Counted from the stretch's first letter, positions 45,229 to 56,181 are shown. The stretch is DNA of 64,000 bases from Neonectria sp. B-13 (GCA_002682825.1 NOKP01000003.1:62001-126000); one strand, 5' to 3'. Numbers and translations: made by a program. The notes: generated from the letters alone by a model not told the origin.

Positions 45229-45455
45229 GAAGAAGTCCAAACGTCAATAGTTAGTGTAACGGGAATGAGAGCATGCGAATCCTCAGATAGTCGGGGTCAG
45301 GGTGGTCCAGAAGAGCTAGAATTGCAGTAAAGAAAATGACGAGCGCTCGATTGGTCATTGCTATCTACAGCTTGTGAGTCCTGCAGCCGAAGGCCCGAAC
45401 CGACAACACTCTGTGTTTGGTGGACTTTCCGCGCAGACATCTAATGATTGGGCTT
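45229..45455. other. Convergent spacer with one repeat core
   Basis: Contains the core at 45316-45329 (CTAGAATTGCAGTA, - orientation), the rightmost copy found. Confidence 0.5.
45316..45329 (-). repeat. Dispersed repeat core, rightmost copy, - orientation
   Basis: CTAGAATTGCAGTA, one mismatch to the core, preceded by AAGAG. Confidence 0.6.
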
Positions 45456-47325
45456 CTATTTCAGAGTAGAGGGGACGCGGCGTGCAGGGAAATGCGCCTC
45501 ATATGCTGACATAGCCCGGAGAACCGTACCCTCATGGTATCGTCGTCCAACAAACGAGAGGCCATATGGCAGTTGGATGTCATCATAACCAAGCGGTACC
45601 GTGCCGACAGGAAGTCTGCCTACGGCACCCAGACGGGACGCGCTGAACTCGGTGGGCAGGACAATAACGTCCAAGTCGTACTTCTCAAACAGAACAGCCG
45701 GTCCTTCCTCATACAGACGCTCCTGAGCATACTTTGCGAGCCAGTACTCTCCAGATGTATCGCGATCGCCAGTCTGATCAGCGGCGACGAATGTTGGGAA
45801 GCAGCATTTACCCTTGGGCGATTCTAAGTCCCACAGCCTAACCATGGAGTTGATGACATCCTCAAGGGTCTCAATCGACGCGTCGCGTCGTCGAGTCTGC
45901 AGATAGTGAGCAATATCCGCCTTAAAATCGTACTCTTGAGCGCAATGGTAGTCAGTGGTAAGAATCTTGGCGTTTGGTGCAACATGTACTCACGAATTTG
46001 AACCGTCCCGTTGTTCACGCGATTTGGGCCGCCCACGAAGGTGTAGTTCCACTGCTCCTTGTTTGGTAGGGGAGTTTCGAGGATCGTAGCACCCAGTGCA
46101 GCAATCTTCTTGAGCGACTTGTTGAAATCGGATACCATGAGTCGTTCCCGGGCGGTGCTGTTGGAGAAAAAAGGCTCCCGGACAACACCAACTCTCAATC
46201 CTTTGAATCCATTGGCGTCGAGAAACTGCGTATAGTTCTCCGGACGAAAGTTCTGCGCAGGGATAGTGTACGAGTCGTCGGGGTCCAGGGCCGCCATAAT
46301 ATCCAGGGCCACCGCCACGTCCCAAGCGCTCTTACCCAGGGGTCCAGTCGTATCCTGAGAGCTGGAGATAGGAACAACACCAGTCCTACTTGTCGTACCT
46401 GTGGAAGGTCGCATTGCGTACAAGGCGCCTCGGCTCGCTGGCATAATGATACTGCCTTCGGTATCTGAGCCTAGAGCCAGAGGTGCAAAGCCAGCCGCGA
46501 CACCAGCGCCAGATCCAGAAGAGCTACCACTTGGGTTACCGCCAGCCGCAAAGCCACCGACAACAAAGGGTGACGAGACTTGTCCGCCCCTGGGGCTCCA
46601 CGCTGATGCATTGACGCCTCGAATGCCAGACCACTGTGAAAGTCAGAGGAGAAGGTTATCACGGAAACAGAACTCATACCTCGTCCAAATTGGCCTTAGC
46701 TAAGATAATAGCGCCAGCATCACGAAGCCGCTTGATGACAAAAGCGTCGCCGACAGTCTCGCCTCCGTCTTCAAGAAGCACGTACGATCCGGCAGTGGTG
46801 TTCATGCCAAGCTCCACGTCAGTATCGTAGTCTCGATGACGTTAGTAAACCTTGAAGCCAAGCATAGAGAAAGACGGTGAAGATCCTCGACGTACTATCT
46901 TTGACAAGAATGGGAACTCCATGAAGAGGACTTCTGACATGGCCCTTTGTACGCTCTTGGTCTAGTTTCTGAGCGATAGCTCGCACATTGTTGACAGGCG
47001 CGGTCTCGATCACAGCACGGAGACCTAGGCCTGGAACGCAGTAATTAGTTCAGACTCCCAAAAGGCTTTCTGCTATGGGGAATTATTCATGGTACCAGGG
47101 AAAGAACTCACCTTTGAGATTGTTCGCGTCGATCCGAGCGAGGTAGGCATCCACTAGTTGAACAGAGGTAACCTTGCCTGCTTCCAAAGCCTTCGAGACG
47201 TCTTTAGCCGAGGCATGTAACAGGTTCAAGCCTCCAGCCGAAATAGGATAGCTCGTGGTGCCTGCCGCACATAGCGCTATGAGGCCAACACATGTTGCCG
47301 GCGCAAGTATCCAAGAGAGTTTCAT
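45456..47325 (-). CDS. Secreted amidase (amidase-signature family)
   Basis: Minus strand, complement(join(45456..45934, 45994..46633, 46680..46831, 46896..47030, 47112..47325)), 539 residues; the four introns conserve frame. Residues 1-22 are a signal peptide (MKLSWILAPATCVGLIALCA). The substrate loop HGVPILVKDN carries the catalytic Lys115. The signature GGNPSGSSSGSGAGVAAG has the cis-Ser at about 204, and GSDTEGSI the nucleophile at about Ser228, spaced 24 residues as in the family. So the Lys-Ser-Ser triad is intact. Such enzymes hydrolyse amides to acid and ammonia. The neighbours are a ThDP enzyme (48061) and a secreted nitrilase (50792), suggesting a shared extracellular nitrile or amide substrate, but that is inference. 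Confidence 0.85.
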
Positions 47326-48060
47326 GACTGGTTGCACAGAAATTATTGATGACCGGATATAAACCTTGATACTTGTTATGAGAGGGGCTTTATGACGATG
47401 GAAAAGGGCTCTGGACACATACATATACTGACTGGACTGTACGTAGCATGATAGTATGGCATTGGTATCTGCATGGAATAGCTAGCACGGCCAAGTTCAA
47501 GATTGCTAAAGCACAGCTATCAGGCACTATCAAACCACGACTATCAACACCAGTAGGACTGATTAGTTAGCCCTATCATTATTGATGGCGAGAAAACTTT
47601 TACGTGTCTGAATGACGCAGTGTGATAAAGCCCAACCGAAGTGGCTGGCTTCATCCCTGTCCCTGTTTCCCACTTAAGGTACACCGGTAGATTCCCAGTC
47701 AAGAAAATCTCAAGGCTTTCTCGGTTTCGGTTTGAAAGGAAGGTTTACGCTTATCGCTCGGATAGATCCCGGAGGTTCGGCAGAGACGGTGCCAGGCCGG
47801 TAGCGTGCTACTATGCCCACAGAAAGATAACGGGGGCAGATTGCGGCTTGCTTCCCCGTGCATCGGGAATCTCCCGGCGGGCCGCCTCTATAACCTCTAC
47901 GCCGATGTCCTGGGTGCAGATGTACTGTTAAGTTTGCACTACCAGGGTCCTTGTGCACAATCATACGTCAATCAATCCGCAATCATGTACGTAACTCATT
48001 TGTACTATTCTCGGACAAACTACATGGCATGGATAAGATAGGGGAAAGCTGATAGCTACG
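47326..48060. other. Divergent intergenic region between amidase and ThDP-enzyme genes
   Basis: About 735 bases, no gene. It holds both promoters. A TATAAA near 47356-47361 (minus direction) is about 30 bases upstream of the amidase start. Confidence 0.45.
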
Positions 48061-50008
48061 ATGCCCAGGTACACTACGTCGTTTGCCTTTTTTGAGGCGC
48101 TGGTTGAGGTTAGTACCGATGAGAATCCTCACCAGAAGCACGTATGACTGATTTTACGCAGGCGGGAGTCAAGAACTGTTTTGTAAACCTCGGCTCCGAT
48201 CATCCTAGTATCCTAGAGGCAATGGTCAAGGGGCGCGAGAACCCGGACAAGTTCCCTCGCATAATCACTTGTCCGAACGAGATGGTTGCCCTCTCTATGG
48301 CCGACGGCTACGCACGGCAGAGTAACGAGGCCCAGTGCGTGATTGTCCATGTTGACGTGGGTACGTCGGGCATGGCTGCCGCGATCCACAACGCCTCGAC
48401 TGGAAGGGCCCCTGTTCTCATTTTCGCTGGCCTTTCCCCGTACACGATCGAGGGCGAGCTCACTGGCTCTCGGACAGAGTACATGTAAACACCCCCCGGT
48501 TTAACAAAAGGATTGTGGTGAATGGACTCAACTGACTTGAACCACAGTCATTGGATGCAAGATATTCCAGATCAGAAGCAGATTGTCGCACAATACTGTC
48601 GTTATGTTGGCGAAATCAAGACTGGAAGAAACGTCAAGCAGATGGTCAGAAGGGCTTTGCAGTTCGCCACCAGTGACCCGAAGGGCCCGGTATACCTCAT
48701 GGGTGCTCGTGAAGTCATGGAAGAGGTAATTGAACCTTACGAGCTCAACCCTGCACACTGGCTTCCGGTTGGACCCTCGGCACTTCCTGGTGACGCAGTC
48801 GCCGACATTGCCTCGTCGCTGGTAAGCGCGAAGGAGGCTCTCGTCGTGACAGGGTACAGTGGCCGAAACCGAGGAGCCGTCGAAGCCCTGGTGGACCTTG
48901 CCAACCTCGTCAAAGGCTTGCGAGTGTTGGACACAGGTGGCTCTGATATGTGCTTTCCCGCAAATCATCCCGGGTGGCTTCCGTTAAAGTATGGCATCGA
49001 CGAAAGCATCAGAACAGCAGATGTCTTGCTGGTTGTGGACTGTGATGTCCCGTGGGTCAACACCTTGTGTAAGCCCAATGCCGCGGCCAAAATATTCCAC
49101 CTTGACGTGGACCCGATCAAACAGACAATGCTTGTCTTTTACATCGACGCAAGCCAAAGATATCGAGTAGACGCTGGTGTCGCCTTAAGACAAATCGTCG
49201 AGTTCTTGAAGTCTTCCTCCACGCTGGTGAAGCAGCTTTCAGGGCCGGAATTCGACCGTCGAGAGCTTTCATTGCAAAAGTCTCACGCCAAGCTCATCGA
49301 GTCACTAGATGCTCAAGCCCAGCCGTCCGACGACGGGAAGATGAACGCGGCATTCGTCTGCTCAACACTACGCAAGGTCCTCCCTGAAAACACCATTTTC
49401 GCCGTCGAGGCCGTAACGAACTCAGTCATAGTTGCCGAGCAGATCCGTGCGACAATCCCAGGACAGTGGATCAACTGTGGCGGTGGCGGTCTTGGCTGGA
49501 GTGGTGGTGCTGCCTTGGGAATCAAGCTAGCCGCTGATGCTGCAGATGGGAACAGCTCGCCAAGGGTTGTGGTCCAGATTGTCGGTGACGGAAGCTTCCT
49601 CTTCAGCGTACCTGCGAGTGTGTATTGGATCTCGCACAGATACGGAATCCCGATTCTGACGGTGGTGTTGAACAACAAAGGTATGGTTCCCTAATTCGCA
49701 AAGGGAGAAACTCGTGCAACATAAGTACTCCGACTGACATCTAATGCCCGTACTCTTTAGGATGGAACGCACCACGAAGGTCAATGCTTTTGGTCCATCC
49801 CGATGGACCTGCATCTCGGGTTTCGAACTCAGAATTGAACATCTCCTTCGACCCATCACCGAACTACTCAGAGATCGCTCGCGCTGCTAGTGATGGCCAA
49901 ATTTTTGCTGCCAGAGTCAAGACTGCAGGCGAATTCCAGTCTTCACTACAGGGAGCTCTCGAGGCTATTACATCTGGGACCTCGGCCGTCCTTGACGTAG
50001 CTGTCTAG
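48061..50008 (+). CDS. Thiamine-diphosphate-dependent enzyme (acetolactate synthase / benzoylformate decarboxylase superfamily)
   Basis: Model join(48061..48108, 48162..48484, 48548..49680, 49761..50008), 583 residues. The 48-nt first exon (MPRYTTSFAFFEALVE) is fixed by splice phase. Domain order is Pyr, central, PP. The Pyr-domain activating Glu lies in CPNEMVALSMADGYAR. The ThDP/Mg motif is GDGSFLFSVPAS through LNNKGWNAP, a GDG..NN pattern with about 25 residues between. The central domain (VLDTGGSDMCFPANHPGW) is standard. Close homologues include acetolactate synthase-like proteins, 2-hydroxyacyl-CoA lyase and aryl-oxoacid decarboxylases. A plain biosynthetic acetolactate synthase is unlikely: there is no evident mitochondrial presequence and it sits between an amidase and a nitrilase. 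Substrate unknown. Confidence 0.8.
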
Positions 50009-50577
50009 TCCTGTCTATCCAACGCTCAGCACCGTGATCAGGGGCCAGACTGATACTGGTAGTAGGGAGTTTGGCACATGAGTAAAACCTACAGGATAAA
50101 ACAGAATATTGAATTACTGGGGAAAAAATCTTCCGAATCAATGATAATCTCGCTGGTGTTTACCGTGGTAGTGTCGCACCACGGCAGATAGCCGTCGTGA
50201 CAAAAGACTACGAATTTATGTATAAGGCTCGGCCCGACTGTCTACAAAGCATTGGAACATCGACTTGTTCTCGAGCTGAAACAATCACTGTCGATAACAA
50301 ATCTTTTAGAAATGGAGAATGCAGCGGTCCATTCTGCCGAGTCACGGGGTTCGGGAACTACCCTCCGTCCCACCGGGTTGCGGGACTTGTCCGGGATCTA
50401 AAAGATTGCATGAGGCCTTTCTAGCCGCTAAACCACGGGTTGGCGCTTCCAGATTGCGTTAGAATTGATTTTAGATGAGTTTGCGGCATCTGCGGCGTCT
50501 GCGGCATCGGCAATGGTCCTGGTAGTCAAGACCCGCATGGTAACCTTATCATGCTTTGAAACGTGTGAATGACCTCA

Positions 50578-50593
50578 GTCTAGAGTTCTAGAC
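50578..50593. promoter_or_regulatory. Palindrome GTCTAGAGTTCTAGAC, distal copy
   Basis: GTCTAGA and TCTAGAC are separated by GT. Its inner 14 bases recur 164 bases downstream, closer to the nitrilase ATG. Possible regulator site; function inferred only from the repetition and symmetry. Confidence 0.35.
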
Positions 50594-50741
50594 TCGGTGA
50601 GAGCGATATCACCTTATCGGTGAGTGAATTAGTCAAAGTAATTCGGTAGTTCCATCCCACGGAATAAAGATAAGAAAGAAGTCGTACACGATCATAAATA
50701 GAGCCAAGTAACCGTGCAATGTGATTTGAAGAAGGGTATCC

Positions 50742-50755
50742 TCTAGAGTTCTAGA
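50742..50755. promoter_or_regulatory. Palindrome TCTAGAGTTCTAGA, proximal copy
   Basis: Identical to the inner part of the distal copy and about 37 bases before the ATG at 50792, so it would lie in the core promoter or 5' UTR. Confidence 0.35.
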
Positions 50756-50791
50756 TACACTTACTGAGACTTCAAGGACAAACTGTACAGG

Positions 50792-51934
50792 ATGTTCAAA
50801 TCTCTTGTTCTTCTTGTGGCGTCGTGCCTGCAGCTGTGTGACGGGGCAGCAGTACGGAGCTCTCCAGGCTCGTCACTTACTGCTGCGCTTATCCGAGCAC
50901 CTCCCGCCCTGTGGTCTGAGCCAGTCCTCAGCAGAGTCTACAACGGGGTAGACATCAACGCCACGACCGACCTAGGGGTCAAGTACATCAAGCATGCTGC
51001 TCAACAAGGGGCCAATCTTGTTGCTTTTCCCGAGCTTTGGTTCCCTGGGTAAGTGGAGAACCGCCATCAACATCTGGAGATGACTGCTAAAGTTTCGTGA
51101 AAATTAGGTATCCTCGTGGTAATGATGATGCCTGGATCGAGAAATGGGCAGCCAATTACGTCGAGAACTCCATCATAGTTGGGGATGCCAACTGGAAGAA
51201 GTTGATATCGGCCGCTCAGAAGAATTCCGTTTACCTCGCGCTGGCCTTCTCAGAGCGTGTGAAAGATGCCATCTACATGGCTCAAGCCTTCATTGACCCC
51301 AAAGGCGAGGTTCTCATCCATCGACACAAACTTCGACCTTCTGGTGGTGAACGAAATATCTGGAGTGACGGCACTACCAAAGGGTTCAAGGTTGTCAACA
51401 CTACGTACGGTCGCATCGGAATGCTGGAATGCTGGGAGTAAGACGCAGAGCACGAACTTCAAGAGGCCAGTGAAGCTAACTATCAATCGCAGGCATTTCC
51501 ACCCGGCGATGACCTTTCCCATGCAAGCCCAAGACGAAGCCATCCACATCGCCTCGTGGCCCTATACTCCCGACTACAACGATCCAGCCGCGGTGTTCTT
51601 CGAATCAGCCGAGGTCAATATGGCTGCGGCCTCTGTGTATGCAACCAGCAGTGGAGCGTACACGCTTGTCCCAACAGTTGGCCGTGCTGCGGCTTTCGGC
51701 CCAGATGGCCGTGAGATTGCCTCACTTCCTGCTTACCTCCCCGCCGAAGCTGCTCCTTTCTTGATGATAACCATCAACACAACTGGGTTCGCTGATCGAC
51801 CAGCGTACGACATCAACAGCCAGCAGTCTTGGGGAGTGCTGGGGGAGATTCGCGCGGGTTGGCCAAAGGATGTGCCTAAGGTCGCTGGCACTTTCACCGA
51901 CCGCGTCTTTAACAACGTTTCGGACTTCTTTTGA
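50792..51934 (+). CDS. Secreted nitrilase / cyanide-hydratase-type carbon-nitrogen hydrolase
   Basis: Model join(50792..51048, 51108..51437, 51493..51934), 342 residues, introns 59 and 55 nt. A signal peptide covers about residues 1-19 (MFKSLVLLVASCLQLCDGA), unusual for nitrilases, which are mostly cytosolic. The triad is Glu81 in LVAFPELWFPGYP, Lys160 in HRHKLRPSGGERNIW and Cys194 in GMLECWEHFHP. The KLRPS..ER and CWEH patterns place it in nitrilase branch 1 (nitrilase, cyanide hydratase, cyanide dihydratase) rather than the amidase branches. Expected reaction: nitrile to acid plus ammonia, or HCN to formamide. It sits next to the ThDP enzyme and 3.5 kb from a secreted amidase. Confidence 0.85.
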
Positions 51935-52641
51935 TTCGCCTTGAAAGACTAGACTTCGTGTATAGTAACTGCATAGAGCCCGCGCGACTATCATAGCCTC
52001 TTAAAGAGCGATGGCTGGACACCAAGAACGCGACAGTTATTCCATTCATGAATGCGCAATGCCTCGTGAAAGGGAACGCCCAAGTTAGATACGTTACCTA
52101 GATAATTGCACTAATTACCCCTGATGGATTCATCGGCGCCTTCGGACGACGTCAAACTTCCCCCTCATTTCTGTAAGATCAAGAACTGGAGTTTACTCCT
52201 ATGACCAAGTAATGCTATGAAATAGAATGGGGCCATGCCCAATCAGGTAAACGTTGAACTATTCGTTTCGGTCGGGTTTAAACGTTGTTGGTTTCACCTG
52301 CTATTTTGTGGTGAGTTTCTCCAATCTCTGCCTTTCCAGGCGTGTTTCTCATCAATAGAGTAGCACACTTCGCCTATAGGCACTCATAAAGTGGTCGTTA
52401 AGGTCTAAAAGAATATAATATAGGTAGTTAAATATTTATAATAGAATCTACCAAAGACTAGATAAGACAAGCTATGCCAGAATTAGGATGACAGAAACTG
52501 TAATTGCTCTCATCTTCTGTCACAAGGCTTGCCGGCAACTCATAGCAAAACATACCCCTAGAAACTGACAGCCATGAGCTATGCAGTGGCTACGCCCAGT
52601 TGCTAGCGTTGATCAGTCAACCAATCCTCCACACCATCAAA
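51935..52641. other. Intergenic region before the truncated transporter
   Basis: No gene. It becomes AT-rich at about 52390-52480. A base-composition change starts here. Confidence 0.4.
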
Positions 52642-53422
52642 TCACATGCTCTTCTCTTCACAAATCTTTTGATCCTTCTTATCAGACTTAGACAGGCCTT
52701 CTTCGGGAGACTTCGAGTCATTGCCATCAAAGAGGGCGGCGATAGCCTCCAAGCTGGGGCCCTTGGTCTCAACAAAGAATGCCCAGATACAAGCGACCTC
52801 GACGCAAAGCCAGCCGACATAAACAAGATAAAACTTCCACCCAATTGCCGCTAAGCCGATCGGGTTTACCAAGATGTTGATGAAGTTGCTCGCTTTTCCG
52901 AAAAACATGAGAAGTGAGAATCCCTTTGCTCGAATGGGGTATGGTAGGACCTCGATAGGGTAGGAGTAGAGTAGTGCGTTGAAGGCCAGGTTGTAGAAGA
53001 GATAGAAGAGGAATAGCATCGGAATGACTCCTTTACCAGCGGCGATATTGCCATAATCATTGAAGAGGCCGGCGCACAAAGTTTGGATTGCGAAGACTGT
53101 AAGCATGCCAATAGCGGAAGTGAGAAATTGAGTCCGACGCTTGACTCGAGAGGTGAGGAATGCAGAGATGACAGATGTTTTGGCGGCGGAAAGGGACAAG
53201 AAACAACACCCTAAATGGATGACAGTCCCTTAGTGAGGTACACAGAAATGCATCGCACAGGCGTCTCAGTCGGTCAGCCCAAAGCTGCACCAGACAGCGC
53301 ATATGTGGTCAGGCAGTCTAGTGTTTAGTACCTCCTAATAGGGAAGTATCTCATGAGGTTGATTATCAAGCCGAAAGCAGGAAAGAATGTTGGCAAGGCA
53401 TCAAAAAGGCCTATAGTTGGCT
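52642..53422 (-). pseudogene. MFS sugar transporter, C-terminal part only, abutting an LTR
   Basis: The minus strand from about 53215 to 52642 encodes the last four helices and tail of a sugar-porter MFS protein. Visible are LTSRVKRRTQFLTSAIGML, LFNDYGNIAAGKGVIPMLFL, LYSYPIEVLPYPIRAKGFS, the PIGLAAIGWKFYLVYVGW helix and VETKGPSLEAIAALFDG. The last is the family PETKG/E-type end (here VETKG). An acceptor-like ATTTAG precedes 53215. The N-terminal eight helices are missing: upstream lies 200 bases without family content and then the LTR from 53423. The gene is therefore truncated. Whether the retrotransposon cut it or it was already broken is not decided. Confidence 0.6.
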
Positions 53423-53776
53423 TGACAATCAGCGTTATAGAAGACAGAGGTTCAACCTAGAATAGAGTAGTGATTTCAAATGTAAAATACAGAATAAACT
53501 CCTAGAAAACAAAGGCAAAGGGTAGAGCTTTAAGCTCAATAAGCTCATATCTCTCGTCTCTCTACAGTAAGAATCTCTCAAGTCTCTTGTCTCTCAAGAT
53601 AATAATGAAAAGAAAAAGACCCTCTCCCTCCTTCCCTACTTAACCCTCCTTGCAGCAGCCCCCTTCTACACCCAATTACATCCCTACTAGCAACCAGCTA
53701 GCCCACTTATTCCTTTGCCCCTACTACATACCTCCCCTATGATCTAATAATTGTCCTTAATTAGGACAAGATCACA
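53423..53776 (-). repeat. 3' long terminal repeat of the retrotransposon
   Basis: About 354 bases bounded on the + strand by TGACAATC and GATCACA, so TG..CA ends. On the element strand it starts TGTGATCTTGTCC, contains the dyad GTCCTAATTAAGGAC, and ends AACGCTGATTGTCA. A purine tract lies just upstream on that strand. The outer boundary could be up to 4 bases longer (TGTTTGTGATC). The matching 5' LTR is beyond the window, so the ends are inferred from features only. Confidence 0.6.
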
Positions 53777-53787
53777 AACACTAGAAC

Positions 53788-53802
53788 TTCTTCCCCTCTC
53801 TA
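53788..53802 (-). other. Polypurine tract
   Basis: AGAGAGGGGAAGAAG on the element strand, 8-11 bases before the LTR start: the usual plus-strand priming site of LTR retroelements. Confidence 0.55.
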
Positions 53803-53999
53803 AATCAGACCAAAGAAACATATGTATACAGTAAAGAAGCATCTTATGAGACTTTCTTGAAGTCCAATATTAGAAAACATAAGAAATCCATCTCCCAATC
53901 TACCTCCTCAGTCCTATATCTACCTTCTCAACTAAGAACAATAAACCCTCCTAGAGTATTATCACTTCTATGCCTCCTACTGTCAATATTATTCCTCCT

Positions 54000-56181
54000 A
54001 GCTGATCTTTGCAATAGAAGGAGGGATAACATTATTGTATGCAAAGTCAACAATGCCTTCCCATTAGGCAAGAGAAATCAGACCCTTAGGAATGTAGGTA
54101 GCATAGGACCTTGACTTTAGCATAAGTAATATAGGTCAGTTAGCAATCTAAGGTAAGTCCATTGGGTCAGTATTAATAGTCATTTTCTTTGCCCTAGTAC
54201 CCATTGTAATACTAAGGTAATAATCCCTTCCTTCAAAGACCCTCTAATCATCTATATAGACTAATAAAGCTTTATTAATAAATTAGGCTATAAATACAGT
54301 TACTATCCAGGTGGTTCAAGTCTACTAAGGTATAAGGGCTAGCAATACATCTCTCATTAAGATATTACTTCTTGCAGAGCTTCTAGGTATATCCCTCATT
54401 AAAACATTACTCCCTATAGGCTTAGGTATTACCATAGGAGCTCTTGGAGGTGTCTTAGGTAAGATTAGCTATGAAGGTTCAATGCTCTTGACCCCTTCTA
54501 CCAGCTTAGACATTGACCTAAGCGAGTTACACTGAGTTCCTTTGGCAGAGGCATTATCCTTCATCAAAGTCTCTACAATCAAAGGTGTCTTTCTGGATAA
54601 AGAAATCAGGATAGGTGACTTCTTGGACAGAGGGACCACAGTTAGCGACTTCCTAGATAAAGAAGGAATCAGGATTGGTGATTTCTTCTGAGAGTTGGCT
54701 AAGTTAAGAGAGATGATACTTCTGGGCTTGCCTTTGGGCTACTTAGGAAGTCCATTGTTGATTACAAACCCTTTCTTGATAAAGGCTTCAGCAAGGTCAG
54801 CAGGCATAGTGAACTTAAGCTTGCTAATATCCAATTGATATATCAAGGAACTTTGAATCTCTTTGCTAAAAGGCACAATAAGGTGCAGGATAAGCTAGTA
54901 ATTGTCTAAGAGTTTGTTGAGCCCAAGGCCTGACCATATAATAGTTAGAAAGCCACCATAATAGGTAAAGACATCAGAAGTCCAGAGCTTCTAGTCTACT
55001 AGCAAGAGTTGATAGTGTATATCAGACGCCCAATCAATGGTTCGGTTGTGATTTCCCAGGCCATACTTCAAGTCTTTAATCCCTAGCTCCTCTATAATAG
55101 CATAGCCAAAGAAGCTTTTGACTCAATCTAAGTCAAGAGCCTTAGCTCCCTTATCACCCTTCTTTACCTTTACTAATCAACCAAGCTTCCAGTCTCAGAA
55201 ACATAAGGCAAATTCAGTTCCCTTAGGCATCTCCCCCTTTGCCTAAATAACAAGTTCCTTTAGAGCAATGCTACCCTCCATCATTTGCTTCTTTATCAGA
55301 CCAACTAGCCCTCAGATGGCTAAAGTAACAAGGAAGGTTCCAAGGAAGCCATACTCCCACTGACCATCTTAGTGAGAGATAGGCATTCCATAAACAAGGA
55401 ATTCATAGGGTATACCATTAAGAGCTATAACCTCTCTTCAGGCAGCAGCAAGGGCCACAAATCATTCCTCCTTTCCTTTCTTCAGAGTGTCAAAGACATA
55501 GAGATACCCTTCCTTCGAGTCCTAGATATAGGTAATCTAATGGGTCTAGTTAGCAAAGTAGACAATTCCAATGAGGAATCTTCAGTTGAATTGAGTTTCT
55601 TAGAGCAATTAGAATCCCAGGGAGGGTCAGTTTTTCATAACAAAGGCAACCTCCCTAATAAGCTTGATCAAGTAGTCAGATTGTCCCCATTTGTTGGCTT
55701 CAACCTTGAAGGTATCAAGGTTAAGGCTACTAAAGGCAATAGTAATCAGGTCCCTCATGTTATAAGTCATTAGACATAGGAACACAAGAAGGCCAAAGTT
55801 GGTAGATATCTCTTCGTTCTAGAGGTTACTTAGCAGTTCCTAGAGATCCGTACAATGCTTACCCCAAGGGCTAAAGTCTTTCTTGCTGAAGTCTAGGTAA
55901 GGTCAGACAGTCTCAACCCAGGCTTTGATTGCATCTCTATCTCCTAAGGCCAGGCACTTCAGGCCTATGTTTCCCCAGTAAGACCAGTCAAGTCAAGAAG
56001 GATAGAAGATTAGTTGATCAGTTAGGTTCTAGTAAAGTAGCATCTTGGACATAAGCTCTTCCAAATGCAGAAAGCTTCATTTGCCCCCTTCATTATAAAC
56101 AATCCCTTCATAGAGTATTAGCTCATTGCCAGTGCAGTAGAACTGCTCCTTTTCCTTCGCATCCTCTCCAGAAGTAGCCAT
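54000..56181 (-). pseudogene. Relic third ORF of the retrotransposon, between integrase and 3' LTR, unassigned
   Basis: From an ATG at 56181-56179 (MATSGEDAKEKEQFYCTGNE) a single minus-strand frame can be followed for about 600 codons to near 54340, and less surely to about 54000. Its only interruptions are more than twenty stop codons. There is no apparent frame change. Readable segments include LDWSYWGNIGLKCLALGDRD, DLITIAFSSLNLDTFKVEAN, KSFFGYAIIEELGIKDLKYG and FTMPADLAEAFIKKGF. Near 54540-54700 it has an internal peptide repeat of the KKSPILIPSLSRK type. Several stops are explained as CGA-to-TGA or CAG-to-TAG. I recognise no domain: it is not RT, integrase, or an obvious envelope with signal and TM segments. 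Confidence 0.55.

Larger units (their letters stand above)
50009..50791. other. Upstream region of the nitrilase gene
   Basis: No coding sequence. It contains a short (TCTGCGGCA)n-like stretch at 50481-50510 and the two palindromes at 50578-50593 and 50742-50755. Confidence 0.5.

Noticed and set aside
20523..45329. Terminal repeat of mimp/MITE elements of Fusarium
   Set aside because: The core is only loosely similar to that terminal sequence, and no paired ends with a target duplication were found.
30642..45329. Starship-type giant element
   Set aside because: No DUF3435 tyrosine-recombinase gene is visible at either side of the accessory block.
55372..55773. 133-codon plus-strand frame inside the retroelement
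   Set aside because: It is the reverse of the minus-strand third-ORF relic, where TGA/TAG-rich decay leaves the other strand open.
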